NCBI GenBank assembly: GCA_041749075.1
Contig: JBGTBY010000016.1
Span: 1-64,000, forward strand
Source of the DNA: CAMTWZ01 sp041749075
GTDB lineage: Bacteria > Bacteroidota > Rhodothermia > Balneolales > HLUCCA01
Direction of reading: 5' to 3'
DNA: 64,000 bases
The translations under genes were made by a program, and so were the position numbers. How positions within the stretch are numbered: the stretch's first letter is position 1; each line of letters opens with the position of its first letter. Positions 8,798-17,528 of this stretch are shown here, one piece after another. The notes under the pieces are model-generated. The model saw only the letters and a list, made by a program, of their open reading frames with translations, had not been told where the DNA came from and ran no database searches.

Positions 8798-9589
8798 ATG
8801 ACCCCGTCAGGCATTCTCACACTCACATCGGATTTCGGCTACCGAGATCATTATGTGAGTGCGATGAAAGCGGGCATCATCAGCATCCATCCGGATGTCA
8901 AAATGATCGATGTGTCGCATGATGTGCCTCCGCAAGACATCATGGCCGCGGCGTGGGTCACCAAACATTCCGCATTCCTGTATCCGGAAGGCACCATACA
9001 TCTTGTTGTGGTGGATCCCGGCGTCGGCACATCCCGAAAAGCCGTGGCGGTCCGCATCAAGGACCAATACTTTGTGGGTCCGGACAATGGGATTTTCTCC
9101 TTAGTGGCGGATGATCTTCCGTACCAAGCCTATCAGCTGAGCAACACCAGTTTTTGGGGAAGCGACCGATCGAAAACCTTCGAAGGTCGGGATATTTTCG
9201 CCCCCGTCGCGGCGCATCTGAGCAAAGGCGTGCCCTTGGCCGATGTGGGCGACCGCATCAAACAGTTGACGATCTATCGCTGGGCCATTCCCGTCGCCGA
9301 TAAAGAAGGCATTCAAGGATGGGTGGTGCACATCGACCGGTATGGAAACCTCATCACGAACATTCCGGGCGACGTGATACAACAATTTCAGAACCGTCGC
9401 GGCGTGCGGATCTACATCGGAAGCACCATCTTGAAAACCATCGTGAATACCTTCGGGGATGTGAAACAGGGCGAAGCGATGGCCTTCATCGGCAGCACCG
9501 GCATGCTCGAAGTGGGCGTGAACACCGGAAACGCCGAGCAACTTCTTGGTGTATATAAAGGTGCGGCGGTGAGTCTTGTGTTTGGTTAG
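8798..9589 (+). CDS. SAM hydroxide adenosyltransferase (DUF62 family)
   Basis: A 263-residue member of the SAM-dependent chlorinase/fluorinase-like family. Most bacterial members hydrolyse S-adenosylmethionine to adenosine and methionine. Seen: TLTSDFGYRDHYVSAMK at the N-terminus, VVDPGVGTSRKAVAV with D73 and R80 at the expected spacing of seven, VGPDNGIFS, and FEGRDIFAPVAAHLS with H140, which would complete the Asp-Arg-His triad of the hydrolases. That triad argues against a halogenase. The start lies 5 bp after the dnaN stop, so it is probably co-transcribed. Confidence 0.9.
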   Translation: MTPSGILTLTSDFGYRDHYVSAMKAGIISIHPDVKMIDVSHDVPPQDIMAAAWVTKHSAFLYPEGTIHLVVVDPGVGTSRKAVAVRIKDQYFVGPDNGIFSLVADDLPYQAYQLSNTSFWGSDRSKTFEGRDIFAPVAAHLSKGVPLADVGDRIKQLTIYRWAIPVADKEGIQGWVVHIDRYGNLITNIPGDVIQQFQNRRGVRIYIGSTILKTIVNTFGDVKQGEAMAFIGSTGMLEVGVNTGNAEQLLGVYKGAAVSLVFG

Positions 9590-9628
9590 TTGCTTGTTGT
9601 TAGTGGTTTGTTGCGCGATGCCTTTCCG

Positions 9629-9647
9629 GGGCGGATGCGATCCGCCC
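9629..9647. repeat. intergenic palindrome (REP-like)
   Basis: GGGCGGAT-GCG-ATCCGCCC forms a perfect 8-bp stem, preceded by G and followed by TTACA. No T-tract follows, so it is not a usual terminator. It resembles the palindrome at 43177-43196. The same spacer ends in three tandem copies of CTACTTC-like heptamers (9689-9710) just before the methyltransferase start. Confidence 0.6.
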
Positions 9648-9710
9648 TTACATAGGATGATTCTTTCATCTTTTCATCTCTTCCCCCTTCCTACTTCCTA
9701 CTTCCTACTT

Positions 9711-10502
9711 ATGACTCTACGCTCCCACGACGGCACAAAGAAAATCCAAATCCCTTTAGAAGCCAAACACTTGGCCAAGAAGTACAACGCGGTGTTCACG
9801 CAAGGGGATGGGACCGAGATCCGGGTTGCGGATAACGTCATCGATGTGTTAGGGAAGCGGGATGTGCGCACCACGATGGCGCAAAACACGAATTTCATTC
9901 CGTTCACGGCGAGTCTGTATGAAGATACCTGGCGGGTGAAGTCGATCGGAATTTTGTCCGGACAAGATTTCAGCATCGACGACGAAACCAAGCGCCTCGT
10001 GGATTGGCTCGAACCGAAAGCCGGCGAGTGGGTGATGGATGTGGGATGTTCGTCGGCGGTATATGCGCGTGCGCTGGCCAAAGCGGCGCCGGATGCAAAC
10101 GTCGTGGCCGTCGACATGTCACGGGCGATGATGAAGGAAGCGCGCCAACGTGCCTTGAATGATGCGCTGGACATGTACTTGGTGCGCGCCGACGCGTCGG
10201 ACATGCCGTACTTCAATGCGAGCTTCGACAAGTTGGCCATGGGCGGAACGCTCAATGAGTTGCACGATGCGGCCAAGGTGCTGTATGAATGCCGACGCAT
10301 TCTGAAGACCAATGGAAAATTCTTCCTGATGTATTTGTTGAAGGCGGAAAGCTTCGCAGGACGAGTGGCTCAGAAGTCCGCCGAATTGGGAGGGATTTCG
10401 TTTTGGTCGAAGAGCGAGGCGGAGGGACTCTTCAATCGCTGCGGTTTCCAGATTGAGCGCCGGGAAACATTGGGTATCGTGGATTTTGTGGTTCTAGGGT
10501 AA
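9711..10502 (+). CDS. class I SAM-dependent methyltransferase
   Basis: A 263-residue protein. The start chosen is the ATG at 9711; the open frame extends 45 codons upstream, but that part is low-complexity spacer sequence with repeats. An N-terminal region of about 85 residues is followed by a Rossmann methyltransferase domain: VMDVGCSS at residues 108-115 (SAM-binding motif I), VVAVDMSRAMMKEAR (motif II), ADASDMPYF (motif III) and LYECRRILKTNGKF (post-motif). It resembles the UbiE/Methyltransf_11 group acting on quinones, lipids or small molecules; the substrate is not predictable. The conserved N-terminal part without zinc-ribbon cysteines is reminiscent of phytylquinol-type methyltransferases. 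Confidence 0.8.
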   Translation: MTLRSHDGTKKIQIPLEAKHLAKKYNAVFTQGDGTEIRVADNVIDVLGKRDVRTTMAQNTNFIPFTASLYEDTWRVKSIGILSGQDFSIDDETKRLVDWLEPKAGEWVMDVGCSSAVYARALAKAAPDANVVAVDMSRAMMKEARQRALNDALDMYLVRADASDMPYFNASFDKLAMGGTLNELHDAAKVLYECRRILKTNGKFFLMYLLKAESFAGRVAQKSAELGGISFWSKSEAEGLFNRCGFQIERRETLGIVDFVVLG

Positions 10503-10510
10503 CAAGCTAA

Positions 10511-10598
10511 TCAAGTACTCATGTACTCAAGTGAAGAATCTTGCTTGAGTACGTGTTCTTTCTTGAGTACTTGTATTTCTTGAGTACTTGAGTACTAG
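10511..10598. repeat. hairpin repeat, copy A (CTTGAGTAC family)
   Basis: Five iterations of the word TCAAGTACTC or its complement in 88 bp. The arms ACTCAAG and CTTGAGT enclose TGAAGAATCTTG. The part 10544-10573 is matched at 28 of 30 positions by 11631-11660 (copy B). It runs into the stop codon of the following minus-strand gene. Confidence 0.8.
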
Positions 10599-11575
10599 TT
10601 TCCAGACAGCAAATACGTCTCGATCGTTGGCTTCTTAGGATCCGTTTCATTCATCGCATAAAGTCGGTTTTCGACGATGGCAAGAATCCTGTGAGATTCA
10701 GTCAGCCGCAATATCACCTTCTCACTTCCTGTATCCAATGAATGACGTATGATGTGCTTTTCGCCATTGTCCATCACATGATCATAGATAAGATCGGATT
10801 GTGACACCACTGTGAATTGTCGCCAAACGGGCTGGTAGCCACTTATGCCAGCTCGGTTCAGCCCTCCAAGTATCCGATCATTCAATCGTTTGGGTGGGGG
10901 TCTCACATTCAGTTCCTTCCTGGATAGTTGACGCGATGTCATATTGAACTCCCATAACACAGGATAATCTCCATTCTGCATTTGGAGAATTGAAGCCGAT
11001 ACATGGACATCCAACACATTGGAAGCTGGAGTGACGCGCGATGATCCATCCTTCATTGTCAATTCGAACGTTGTAAGCTCTTCCGGATTTCTGAATTCGG
11101 CATCATATCGAACGAGTTTGATGATGTCTTTTGTCCGCCTTCGATTGATTTCGGAAAACAAGACGATATAAGACTGATTGTGTTGTACCACATTCAAGGG
11201 ATAAAACCCGTCACGCGGTCTGAAAGCGACTTCGCGAACGGGTTTTATTTGTCCATTTTCAAATCGGAAAACAATGAATTTCATGGAACCCGATTCAATC
11301 ACAACGATTTCAGATTCGTTTACGACATTGAATCCGATTGTCTGACTCATCTCCATCGGTCCTCGTCCCTTTTTCCCAAATCGGCCGATTGTATTGAATG
11401 ACTCATCCATCGCCAAGAAATGATACTCGGGATGACCGGCAACCATTCCGATGAATCCATGGGTACCAAATGAAATCATTCGACCTGAATTCATCCAGTC
11501 GGTGGATTCCAGTCGGATTGTCTCAATCGGTGGGGTGAGAAAAAGAATAAAAGGGAGTAGTAAAGGAAAAGGCAT
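10595..11575 (-). CDS. exported six-bladed beta-propeller protein
   Basis: A 326-residue protein with a short N-terminal hydrophobic signal (MPFPLLLPFILFLTPP). The body reads as beta-propeller blades with alternating strands, including FNTIGRFGKKGRGPMEM, the signature of the 6-bladed propeller proteins common in Bacteroidota (usually GRKGQGPGEF). Such proteins are extracytoplasmic and of unknown function. No lipobox cysteine is seen. The gene is a single transcription unit bracketed by copies A and B of the hairpin repeat. Confidence 0.7.
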   Translation of the reverse strand: MPFPLLLPFILFLTPPIETIRLESTDWMNSGRMISFGTHGFIGMVAGHPEYHFLAMDESFNTIGRFGKKGRGPMEMSQTIGFNVVNESEIVVIESGSMKFIVFRFENGQIKPVREVAFRPRDGFYPLNVVQHNQSYIVLFSEINRRRTKDIIKLVRYDAEFRNPEELTTFELTMKDGSSRVTPASNVLDVHVSASILQMQNGDYPVLWEFNMTSRQLSRKELNVRPPPKRLNDRILGGLNRAGISGYQPVWRQFTVVSQSDLIYDHVMDNGEKHIIRHSLDTGSEKVILRLTESHRILAIVENRLYAMNETDPKKPTIETYLLSGN

Positions 11576-11589
11576 CTGTCAATAATAAC

Positions 11590-11660
11590 ACAAGTACTCA
11601 GGTGCACAAGAACACAAGTGGAAAACCTGGCTTGAGTACGTGTTATTCCTTGAGTACTTG
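11590..11660. repeat. hairpin repeat, copy B
   Basis: Contains CAAGTACTCA, CACAAGTG, the linker GAAAACCTGG, then CTTGAGTACGTG and CTTGAGTACTTG. The block 11631-11660 differs from copy A (10544-10573) at only two of 30 positions. Confidence 0.8.
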
Positions 11661-11671
11661 TTTTATTTAAT

Positions 11672-11705
11672 ACGTCAATGGCGTATCCTAAGTAGACATC
11701 TTAGT
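11672..11705 (+). promoter_or_regulatory. candidate operator/promoter of the XRE gene
   Basis: An imperfect dyad TACGTCAATGGCGTA (11672-11686) is followed by CTAAG-N7-CTTAG. Similar compact dyads precede RelE/HigB-type toxin-antitoxin operons and are bound by the antitoxin. Here they directly precede the antitoxin-like gene. Confidence 0.4.
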
Positions 11706-11713
11706 GGAGAAAC

Positions 11714-12001
11714 ATGAAAGAAGCATTGTTTAACGAATTGGTCGATAGTGTTCGTGAATTCAAGGCGATTCATAAAGGCGAACGGAAGCCATCGCGAGTG
11801 ACCACGTTAAAAGAACCGGATGTTGCAGCCATCCGCCAAAAACACCAATTGAATCAGGAAGAATTCGCGGCTTTGCTAGGTATTAGTGTGGGGACGCTTC
11901 GAAATTGGGAGCAAGGACGACGCAAACCTCATGGTCCCGCAAAAGTGTTGCTGACCATTGCTGATAAGCAACCTAAAGCACTCATCGAGTCATTGTCTTA
12001 A
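11714..12001 (+). CDS. XRE-family antitoxin-like regulator, without toxin
   Basis: A 95-residue protein of the NadS/HigA-like type: a short N-terminal helix (LVDSVREFKAIHKGE), a linker (PSRVTTLKEPDVAAIRQKH), then an XRE helix-turn-helix (LNQEEFAALLGISVGTLRNW, followed by EQGRRKPHGPA). Family members are usually the second gene of a toxin-antitoxin pair, behind a RelE/HigB toxin of about 100 residues. The 138 bp upstream hold only a repeat and a possible operator, so no toxin is present; downstream is repeat copy C. It may be a solitary transcription factor or the remnant of a broken pair. A good RBS (GTGGAGAAAC) precedes the ATG. Confidence 0.8.
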   Translation: MKEALFNELVDSVREFKAIHKGERKPSRVTTLKEPDVAAIRQKHQLNQEEFAALLGISVGTLRNWEQGRRKPHGPAKVLLTIADKQPKALIESLS

Positions 12002-12110
12002 TAAGTACTCAAGAAGAATAGGTACTCAAGTACTCAAGTAATTCAAGTACTCTAGGAAGAACAAGTACTCAAGCCAGATTCTTCACTTGAGTACTTGAGC
12101 ACTTGATAAG
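12002..12110. repeat. hairpin repeat, copy C (inverted)
   Basis: At least seven iterations of TCAAGTACTC. CAAGTACTCAAG (12062-12073) and CTTGAGTACTTG (12086-12097) are perfect 12-bp arms around a 12-base loop. Read on the minus strand the loop TGAAGAATCTGG matches the loop of copy A, so this copy is homologous but inverted. Confidence 0.8.
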
Positions 12111-12120
12111 CTTGTCTTAC

Positions 12121-12204
12121 TGTCCGAATCCGAACACCTTTTCGAACAGAATCGGACAATCTCGGGGCTAATTCCCGCTCCATCGCGCTTGGCATGTTCT
12201 TTGA
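12121..12204 (+). promoter_or_regulatory. sigma-54 promoter with upstream activator sites (first permease operon)
   Basis: The -24/-12 element is TGGCATGTTCTTTGA (12190-12204). Upstream dyad TGTCCGAATCCGAACA (12121-12136) begins 69 bp before it, and a half-site CGGACA (12153-12158) 37 bp before it. The same arrangement precedes the genes at 18689 and 27011. Transcription would start near 12215, 28 bases before the ATG. Probable activator: the NtrC-type regulator at 25477-26844. Confidence 0.8.
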
Positions 12205-12242
12205 ATAGAGTGGTAGACATACGCACTTGACCCGCTCTTCTC

Positions 12243-14618
12243 ATGTTTTTTAAGACCATCCTCCGGAATCTGAAGAAGCACAAAGGCTTCGCATTCATCA
12301 ATATCGCCGGATTGTCGTTCGGAATCACCGGCGCGCTGATTCTGTTTCTGATCGTCCGCTTCGATATGGGCTTCAATGCCGAGCCCGATGCCGACCGCAT
12401 CTACCGCATGGTGGCCAATGTGGATCGATTCAATGAAGTAAGGACTGAAAGCGGAATCCAGAACCCATTTGCCGAAGCGTTTCGCACGGATTTCCCTGAG
12501 TTGGAAGCGCAATCCATGGTGGATCAGAATTTCACATCACAAGTCGTCTCTGTGATTCGAGACGATGGCCAACTCGTGCGTTTCGAGGAAGGGGATGAGA
12601 TGATTCTCGTGGAGCCCGAATTTTTCAAGATGTTCCCCCGGCGTTGGCTTGCCGGCGATCCGGTGTCCGCACTCAGCATTCCGAACTCGGTCGTGGTGTC
12701 CGAATCCATCGCCAAAAAGTACTTCAATACCACGGATGTGATGGGGAAAACCATTCGGTTTAATGGAGAACCATCCACCATCAATGGTGTGGTGAATGAT
12801 GGACATCGCCAATCGGATTTGAGATTCAACATATTCAGACCGTTTTTGACGGCGCAAGGACGTCCGGGCTGGAACACGACCTCATCCAACACCCAATATT
12901 TTCTGAAGCTGCCGGTGGGGATGTCGAAAGAGGATGTGGAATCACGTTTGGCCGATTTCAACCTGAAACACATGGAAGAGGAGGAGGCCAAAGCCGTGCG
13001 CCGGTTCCTTCAGCCGTTGTCGGACATGCACTACAACGATGAGTTCGATCAGTTTTTTGGTGGCACAGTCACCTATCAGGAACTGGGTTCGCTCAGTTTG
13101 GTCGGCATTCTGCTGATTCTCATTTCGTGCATCAATTTCGTGAATCTGAACACGGCTCTGGCGGTGAACCGAGCAAAGGAAGTGGGTTTAAGAAAAGTGA
13201 TGGGAAGCAGCCGTGCCCAGTTGATCGCCCAATACATGGGAGAAACGGTCCTTGTCACCTTTATTTCGTTTTTACTCGCTTTGGTTCTCACCGAATTGTC
13301 GTTGCCGATGATGCAAGACATTTTATCACGTCCGTTCGGATTGGACCTGTTTTCGGATGCATCCATCCTGATTTTTCTGATCGTATTATTGATTGTGGTG
13401 ACCCTCGTCGCAGGCTTGTATCCCGCGTTCGTATTATCCAGTTTCCAGCCGATCGATGCCTTGAAGCATGCGGTGAAAATGAAATCGGATCGGGGCATTA
13501 CCCTTCGCAAAAGCTTGGTGGTGTCGCAATTCGTCATCACTCAAATCCTGATCATTGCAACGCTCACCATTCGCTCTCAGATGGAGTATTTCCGGAATGC
13601 GGATTTGGGCTTCGATCGGGAAGCCGTGGTTCAGACATCCATTCCGAGTCGTGACACCGCAACCATCGATCGACTCAAAGCCTCGCTTCGCTCGGATCCG
13701 TCCATCCTCGATTTCACGTTTTCCAATACCGGCGCGGCATCGAACGGTACGTGGAACACCATTGCACAATATGTCCGTGAAGGCGAAGAACCGTTGCGAA
13801 CCCGCACGCAGTTCAAATCCACCGATAACCGGTTCATCTCCACCTATGGAGTCGCGTTATTGGCGGGTTCGGATTTCGGAGAGGTCGATAGTCTGAACGG
13901 ACTGATCGTGAATGAGCAATTCCTGCAGTCGATGAATCTGGCTGATGATATGCAAGCTGCGATCGGAATACCCATTCAATCCATGGGTCGCGAGATACCG
14001 ATTCAAGGCGTGATGCGGAATTTCAACACCACATCCCTTCATGATCCAATCGGGCCGGTCATGCTCATGACCCGATCGGATTACTTCTTGCTTGCGATTC
14101 GGATCGATATGGATCAACGCCAACGGGCGTTGGCCACATTGGAAGAGGCATGGACCGAGGCGTTCCCGGAACGGATTTACGAGTATCAGTTCCTAGACGA
14201 ATCCATCGCTGAATTTTATGACAATGAGGAAGTCGCCGCACGCTTGATGAATTTGTTCACCATACTCACGATCCTGATCGGAAGTCTCGGTTTGTTCGGC
14301 TTGGTGAGCCATATCGCCGTGCAACGCACCAAAGAAATCGGAATTCGCAAAGTGATGGGAGCCGATAATGGCACCATCGTCATGATGTTCGTGCGCGATT
14401 TCGGAACCTTGCTCATCGTGTCGTTCGCAATCGCCGCTCCGATTTCGTGGTGGTTGATGCGCCTCTGGCTGGAGAATTTCACCTATCGCATCGAGGTTGG
14501 TCCGGCGGTGATGTTAAGCGGGGCCTTGTTATCCATCCTCATCGCGGCGATCACGGTTGGTTACACCACATACACCTCATCCCGCGCCAACCCCATCGAC
14601 TCCCTTCGCTACGAATAA
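12243..14618 (+). CDS. MacB/FtsX-type ABC transporter permease 1
   Basis: A 791-residue permease. It starts with the family signature KTILRNLKKHKGFAFINIAG followed by a first membrane helix (about 20-40) and a large extracytoplasmic MacB-type domain (to about residue 280). A first FtsX block has three helices between about 285 and 410, with NRAKEVGLRKVMGSSR on the cytoplasmic side. A second extracytoplasmic domain follows, then a second FtsX block (about 665-791) with RTKEIGIRKVMGADNG. This duplicated form is typical of Bacteroidota. Such permeases work with a separate MacB/LolD-like ATPase, here probably the one at 28271, as mechanotransmission exporters of lipids, peptides or drugs rather than importers. 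It is 3 bp from permease 2 and lies behind a sigma-54 promoter. Confidence 0.92.
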   Translation: MFFKTILRNLKKHKGFAFINIAGLSFGITGALILFLIVRFDMGFNAEPDADRIYRMVANVDRFNEVRTESGIQNPFAEAFRTDFPELEAQSMVDQNFTSQVVSVIRDDGQLVRFEEGDEMILVEPEFFKMFPRRWLAGDPVSALSIPNSVVVSESIAKKYFNTTDVMGKTIRFNGEPSTINGVVNDGHRQSDLRFNIFRPFLTAQGRPGWNTTSSNTQYFLKLPVGMSKEDVESRLADFNLKHMEEEEAKAVRRFLQPLSDMHYNDEFDQFFGGTVTYQELGSLSLVGILLILISCINFVNLNTALAVNRAKEVGLRKVMGSSRAQLIAQYMGETVLVTFISFLLALVLTELSLPMMQDILSRPFGLDLFSDASILIFLIVLLIVVTLVAGLYPAFVLSSFQPIDALKHAVKMKSDRGITLRKSLVVSQFVITQILIIATLTIRSQMEYFRNADLGFDREAVVQTSIPSRDTATIDRLKASLRSDPSILDFTFSNTGAASNGTWNTIAQYVREGEEPLRTRTQFKSTDNRFISTYGVALLAGSDFGEVDSLNGLIVNEQFLQSMNLADDMQAAIGIPIQSMGREIPIQGVMRNFNTTSLHDPIGPVMLMTRSDYFLLAIRIDMDQRQRALATLEEAWTEAFPERIYEYQFLDESIAEFYDNEEVAARLMNLFTILTILIGSLGLFGLVSHIAVQRTKEIGIRKVMGADNGTIVMMFVRDFGTLLIVSFAIAAPISWWLMRLWLENFTYRIEVGPAVMLSGALLSILIAAITVGYTTYTSSRANPIDSLRYE

Positions 14619-14621
14619 ATC

Positions 14622-16967
14622 ATGTCGTATCTGATCATCGCCATCCGTCAATTACGCCGTCAATTCGGCTACCATGCGATCACCATCACCGGTTTGGCGG
14701 TGAGCATGGCGGTTTGTCTGATGATCGCGATGTACGTGCAACATGAGCGGTCGTACGACCGGCATTTTCCACAAGCCGAGACCATCTACCGGATCCAATT
14801 GAATGAGGAGGTCGTGGTGACCCCAGTGGCAATGGCACCACGCATGGCTCGGGATATTCCATCCGTGACATCCGTCGCACGTCTGTTTCAAGTCGGCATG
14901 TTTTCTCCTGTAGCCGTGCGAGTCGGTGAAAACTTGTTTGATGAGCCGAATTTCATCTACGCCGATTCAACGATATTTCGTGTGTTCGGACTCGAATTGG
15001 CATCTGGAAACCCCGATATCGCATTGATACGGCCACAAACCGTCGTCCTTAGTCACGAACACGCGAAACGATATTTCGGTGATGAAGACGCGTTGGGCAA
15101 AACCATCCGCACCGATTCCGGACTCGATTATGAAGTGACCGGAGTCCTGAAACCATTGCCAGCCACATCCCACCTCAAACTGGATATTCTCGCTTCGTTC
15201 ACATCCACCACATGGTCGACCCGCGATTGGTGGGGCTCCGCGAATTTCGATACCTATGTGAGAACCGTTCCGGGCACGGATGCGAGTTCGTTGCAAGCGG
15301 ATATCGACGCCATGATGGATCGGGTTCGTGGCGAAACCTCGATTTGGGAACGCATGATTCCGGTTGTGATGCCATTGACCCACATCCGGCTCCGCTTCGA
15401 AGGCGCGCAAACCTATATCCGGGTCTTCACCGCCATCGGTGTGTTACTGCTTCTCATCGCCAGCATCAATTATATGAATCTGGCCACGGCTCGGGCCACA
15501 CGGCGCGCCAAGGAAGTGGGCATTCGAAAATCGAACGGAGCCACCTTCAAGGATTTGGTGACTCAATTTTATGTGGAGGCCTCTCTGATTTGCGGCATCT
15601 CCATTCTGCTGGGATTCCTGCTTGTGGAACTAAGCACACCACTGTTCGAGCAGATCAGTGGAATCGATGTGACAGGAGGCATATGGCAGCAACCGTGGCT
15701 TATCGGCTTCAGTATCTTGCTGGCGGTTGGGGTGACCATTGTATCAGGCGGATATCCGGCCTTTGTCTTGTCGCGTTTCGACCCGGTCTTGGTGCTGAAA
15801 GGCACGATACCATCTCATGCCGGTGGCAAACGATTCCGTCAGATCCTGGTGGTGTCGCAGTTCACGGTGTCGATCATCCTAACGGTCGGATCGGTAGCGG
15901 TATATCAGCAGCTAGCGTACATGAAGGAGAAAGATCTGGGTTTCGATGCCACATCCATCCTCACCTTGGCGATCGGAGATCCGAATGTGCGGCAAGTCTG
16001 GCCAACATTGAAACGTGCGATTTCCACGCATTCGGGTGTGATGTCGGTTACGGCGATGAACTCATTGCCCGGGTTCCAACGTGGCACATATGGCTTGATC
16101 GCCGACGGTCTGGATGTGCCGGATGGCGGCTATGTTCAAATCCAGGGTGTCGCCGCCGATCCGGATGTGATCCATACGCTCGGACATAGGATGATCGCTG
16201 GTTCAACGTACACGAACCCGGCGGAACAGTATCCTGAATCCGAATCCTACTCGTATGTGGTGAATGAATCGACGGTCAAGGTGCTGGGTTTGACACCGGA
16301 AGAAGCGATCGGATGGCGGATGGGGGTTTCGCAAGGTCGCATGGGTGTCATCTCGGGAGTGGTTCGGGATTTCCACTATCTGTCGATGCATGAACCCATC
16401 GGACCCTTGGCGTATTTCCCGGAATCCGATTTCAATTATCTGCTAGTGAAATTGAGTCCGGGTGATCAACGAGAAGCGCTCGCCCACATCGAAACACAAT
16501 GGAATGCTATCGTACCGCATCGGCCGTTCGAGTATCGATACTTGGACGATGCGCTCGATAGTCTGTACTCCACGGAAGACCGTTTAGGGAAGCTCTTTGT
16601 CGTGTTCACGTTCTTGGCCTTGTTTGTGGGCTGCATCGGTCTGTTCGGATTGGCGAGTTTTTCGGCATCCCAACGCACAAAAGAAATTGGTGTCCGCAAA
16701 GTCCTCGGCGCTCGAATCCCCGATATCATGATGATGCTCAGTCGCGAATATGTGATTTTGGTGTCTGTGGCCGTTCTGCTGGCTATCTATCCGTCGTATT
16801 GGATGGTTGATCGGTGGCTCACTCAATTCTCGTATCGGATGGAGTTCGGATACTCCATTTTTGCGTTTGCGACGGTCATCGCACTGACGCTAGCCATTCT
16901 GGCGGTCAGCTCCCAAAGCATGAAAGCCGCTCTGTCCAATCCATCCGATTCGCTTCGACAAGATTGA
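14622..16967 (+). CDS. MacB/FtsX-type ABC transporter permease 2
   Basis: A 781-residue paralogue of permease 1 with the same order: N-terminal helix (IRQLRRQFGYHAITITGLAV), extracytoplasmic MacB domain, FtsX block with RRAKEVGIRKSNGATF, second periplasmic domain and C-terminal FtsX block with RTKEIGVRKVLGARI. The start codon lies 3 bp after the permease 1 stop, so they form one operon. The first block carries KSNGA where the other copies have K-[VL]-MGA. No ATPase domain is fused. Two adjacent permeases of this kind may assemble as a heterodimer. Confidence 0.92.
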   Translation: MSYLIIAIRQLRRQFGYHAITITGLAVSMAVCLMIAMYVQHERSYDRHFPQAETIYRIQLNEEVVVTPVAMAPRMARDIPSVTSVARLFQVGMFSPVAVRVGENLFDEPNFIYADSTIFRVFGLELASGNPDIALIRPQTVVLSHEHAKRYFGDEDALGKTIRTDSGLDYEVTGVLKPLPATSHLKLDILASFTSTTWSTRDWWGSANFDTYVRTVPGTDASSLQADIDAMMDRVRGETSIWERMIPVVMPLTHIRLRFEGAQTYIRVFTAIGVLLLLIASINYMNLATARATRRAKEVGIRKSNGATFKDLVTQFYVEASLICGISILLGFLLVELSTPLFEQISGIDVTGGIWQQPWLIGFSILLAVGVTIVSGGYPAFVLSRFDPVLVLKGTIPSHAGGKRFRQILVVSQFTVSIILTVGSVAVYQQLAYMKEKDLGFDATSILTLAIGDPNVRQVWPTLKRAISTHSGVMSVTAMNSLPGFQRGTYGLIADGLDVPDGGYVQIQGVAADPDVIHTLGHRMIAGSTYTNPAEQYPESESYSYVVNESTVKVLGLTPEEAIGWRMGVSQGRMGVISGVVRDFHYLSMHEPIGPLAYFPESDFNYLLVKLSPGDQREALAHIETQWNAIVPHRPFEYRYLDDALDSLYSTEDRLGKLFVVFTFLALFVGCIGLFGLASFSASQRTKEIGVRKVLGARIPDIMMMLSREYVILVSVAVLLAIYPSYWMVDRWLTQFSYRMEFGYSIFAFATVIALTLAILAVSSQSMKAALSNPSDSLRQD

Positions 16968-16994
16968 GGCAAGAAGTCGAATCCGTTATATTTG
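16964..16994 (+). promoter_or_regulatory. housekeeping promoter, TAnnTTTG type
   Basis: TTGA (16964-16967) at the -33 place, a 19-bp spacer and TATATTTG (16987-16994). The predicted start of transcription falls at or within a few bases of the GTG at 16999, which would make the message leaderless. Confidence 0.5.
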
Positions 16995-16998
16995 GGAT

Positions 16999-17454
16999 GT
17001 GAAACACCTCATCCTCATTCCGATACTGATGACTCTTTTCTCCGCGTGCTCTTTCTGGAGCGTGGATGAAAAAGGATTGCAGTTGACGATGGATTCGTCC
17101 ACGTACGACGTCAATCAATTGGCCTGGCTTGAAATCCGCAATTTCACCGATTCGCCCGTGTATGTGAAAGGCTGCACGGTGGTTTATCCGCTCTATGCCG
17201 TGCAAAAGCGCAATGAGGATGGATCCTTTACAGATGTGTATCGACAGGCGTGTTTACAAGGAGGCGCTTCGGCTCGTAAAGTCGACGTCGAATCGGCAAG
17301 CCGAATTCAAATGAGGGTGCGTATGGATTTGGGACGCGGGGATGTTCCAACCGGCACGTATCGGGTATTTGTGCAAATGCATCGACTAGCCGACACAAGC
17401 GATACCCCGATCGACACGACCATCACGGTGAGCCATTCCTTTTTTGTCAGATAA
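16999..17454 (+). CDS. small lipoprotein of unknown function
   Basis: A 151-residue protein with a GTG start and a lipoprotein signal (KHLILIPILMTLFSAC, cysteine at residue 17). The mature part looks like one immunoglobulin-like beta-sandwich (TYDVNQLAWLEIRNFTDSPV then YVKGCTVVYPLYAVQKRNE), close in style to intracellular-proteinase-inhibitor or macroglobulin-like domains. It contains two further cysteines (GCTVV, QACLQ) that could form a disulphide. It follows permease 2 by 31 bp and has its own candidate promoter. Function unknown; its place suggests a link to the export machinery. Confidence 0.65.
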   Translation: MKHLILIPILMTLFSACSFWSVDEKGLQLTMDSSTYDVNQLAWLEIRNFTDSPVYVKGCTVVYPLYAVQKRNEDGSFTDVYRQACLQGGASARKVDVESASRIQMRVRMDLGRGDVPTGTYRVFVQMHRLADTSDTPIDTTITVSHSFFVR

Positions 17455-17528
17455 GTGTGACCAATGCCCGCAACTTGTGGCATCATCGACCTTATAAACG
17501 TCTTTCACAAATATCTAACAGGTTGAGC

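Noticed and set aside
9576..9710. N-terminal extension of the methyltransferase as a signal peptide
   Set aside because: The extension is encoded by a palindrome and CTACTTC repeats; the methyltransferase would not be exported, and an ATG stands at 9711.
15212..16189. 325-codon open frame inside permease 2 in another frame
   Set aside because: Shadow of the permease reading frame; composition rich in Arg, His and Ser with no recognisable fold.
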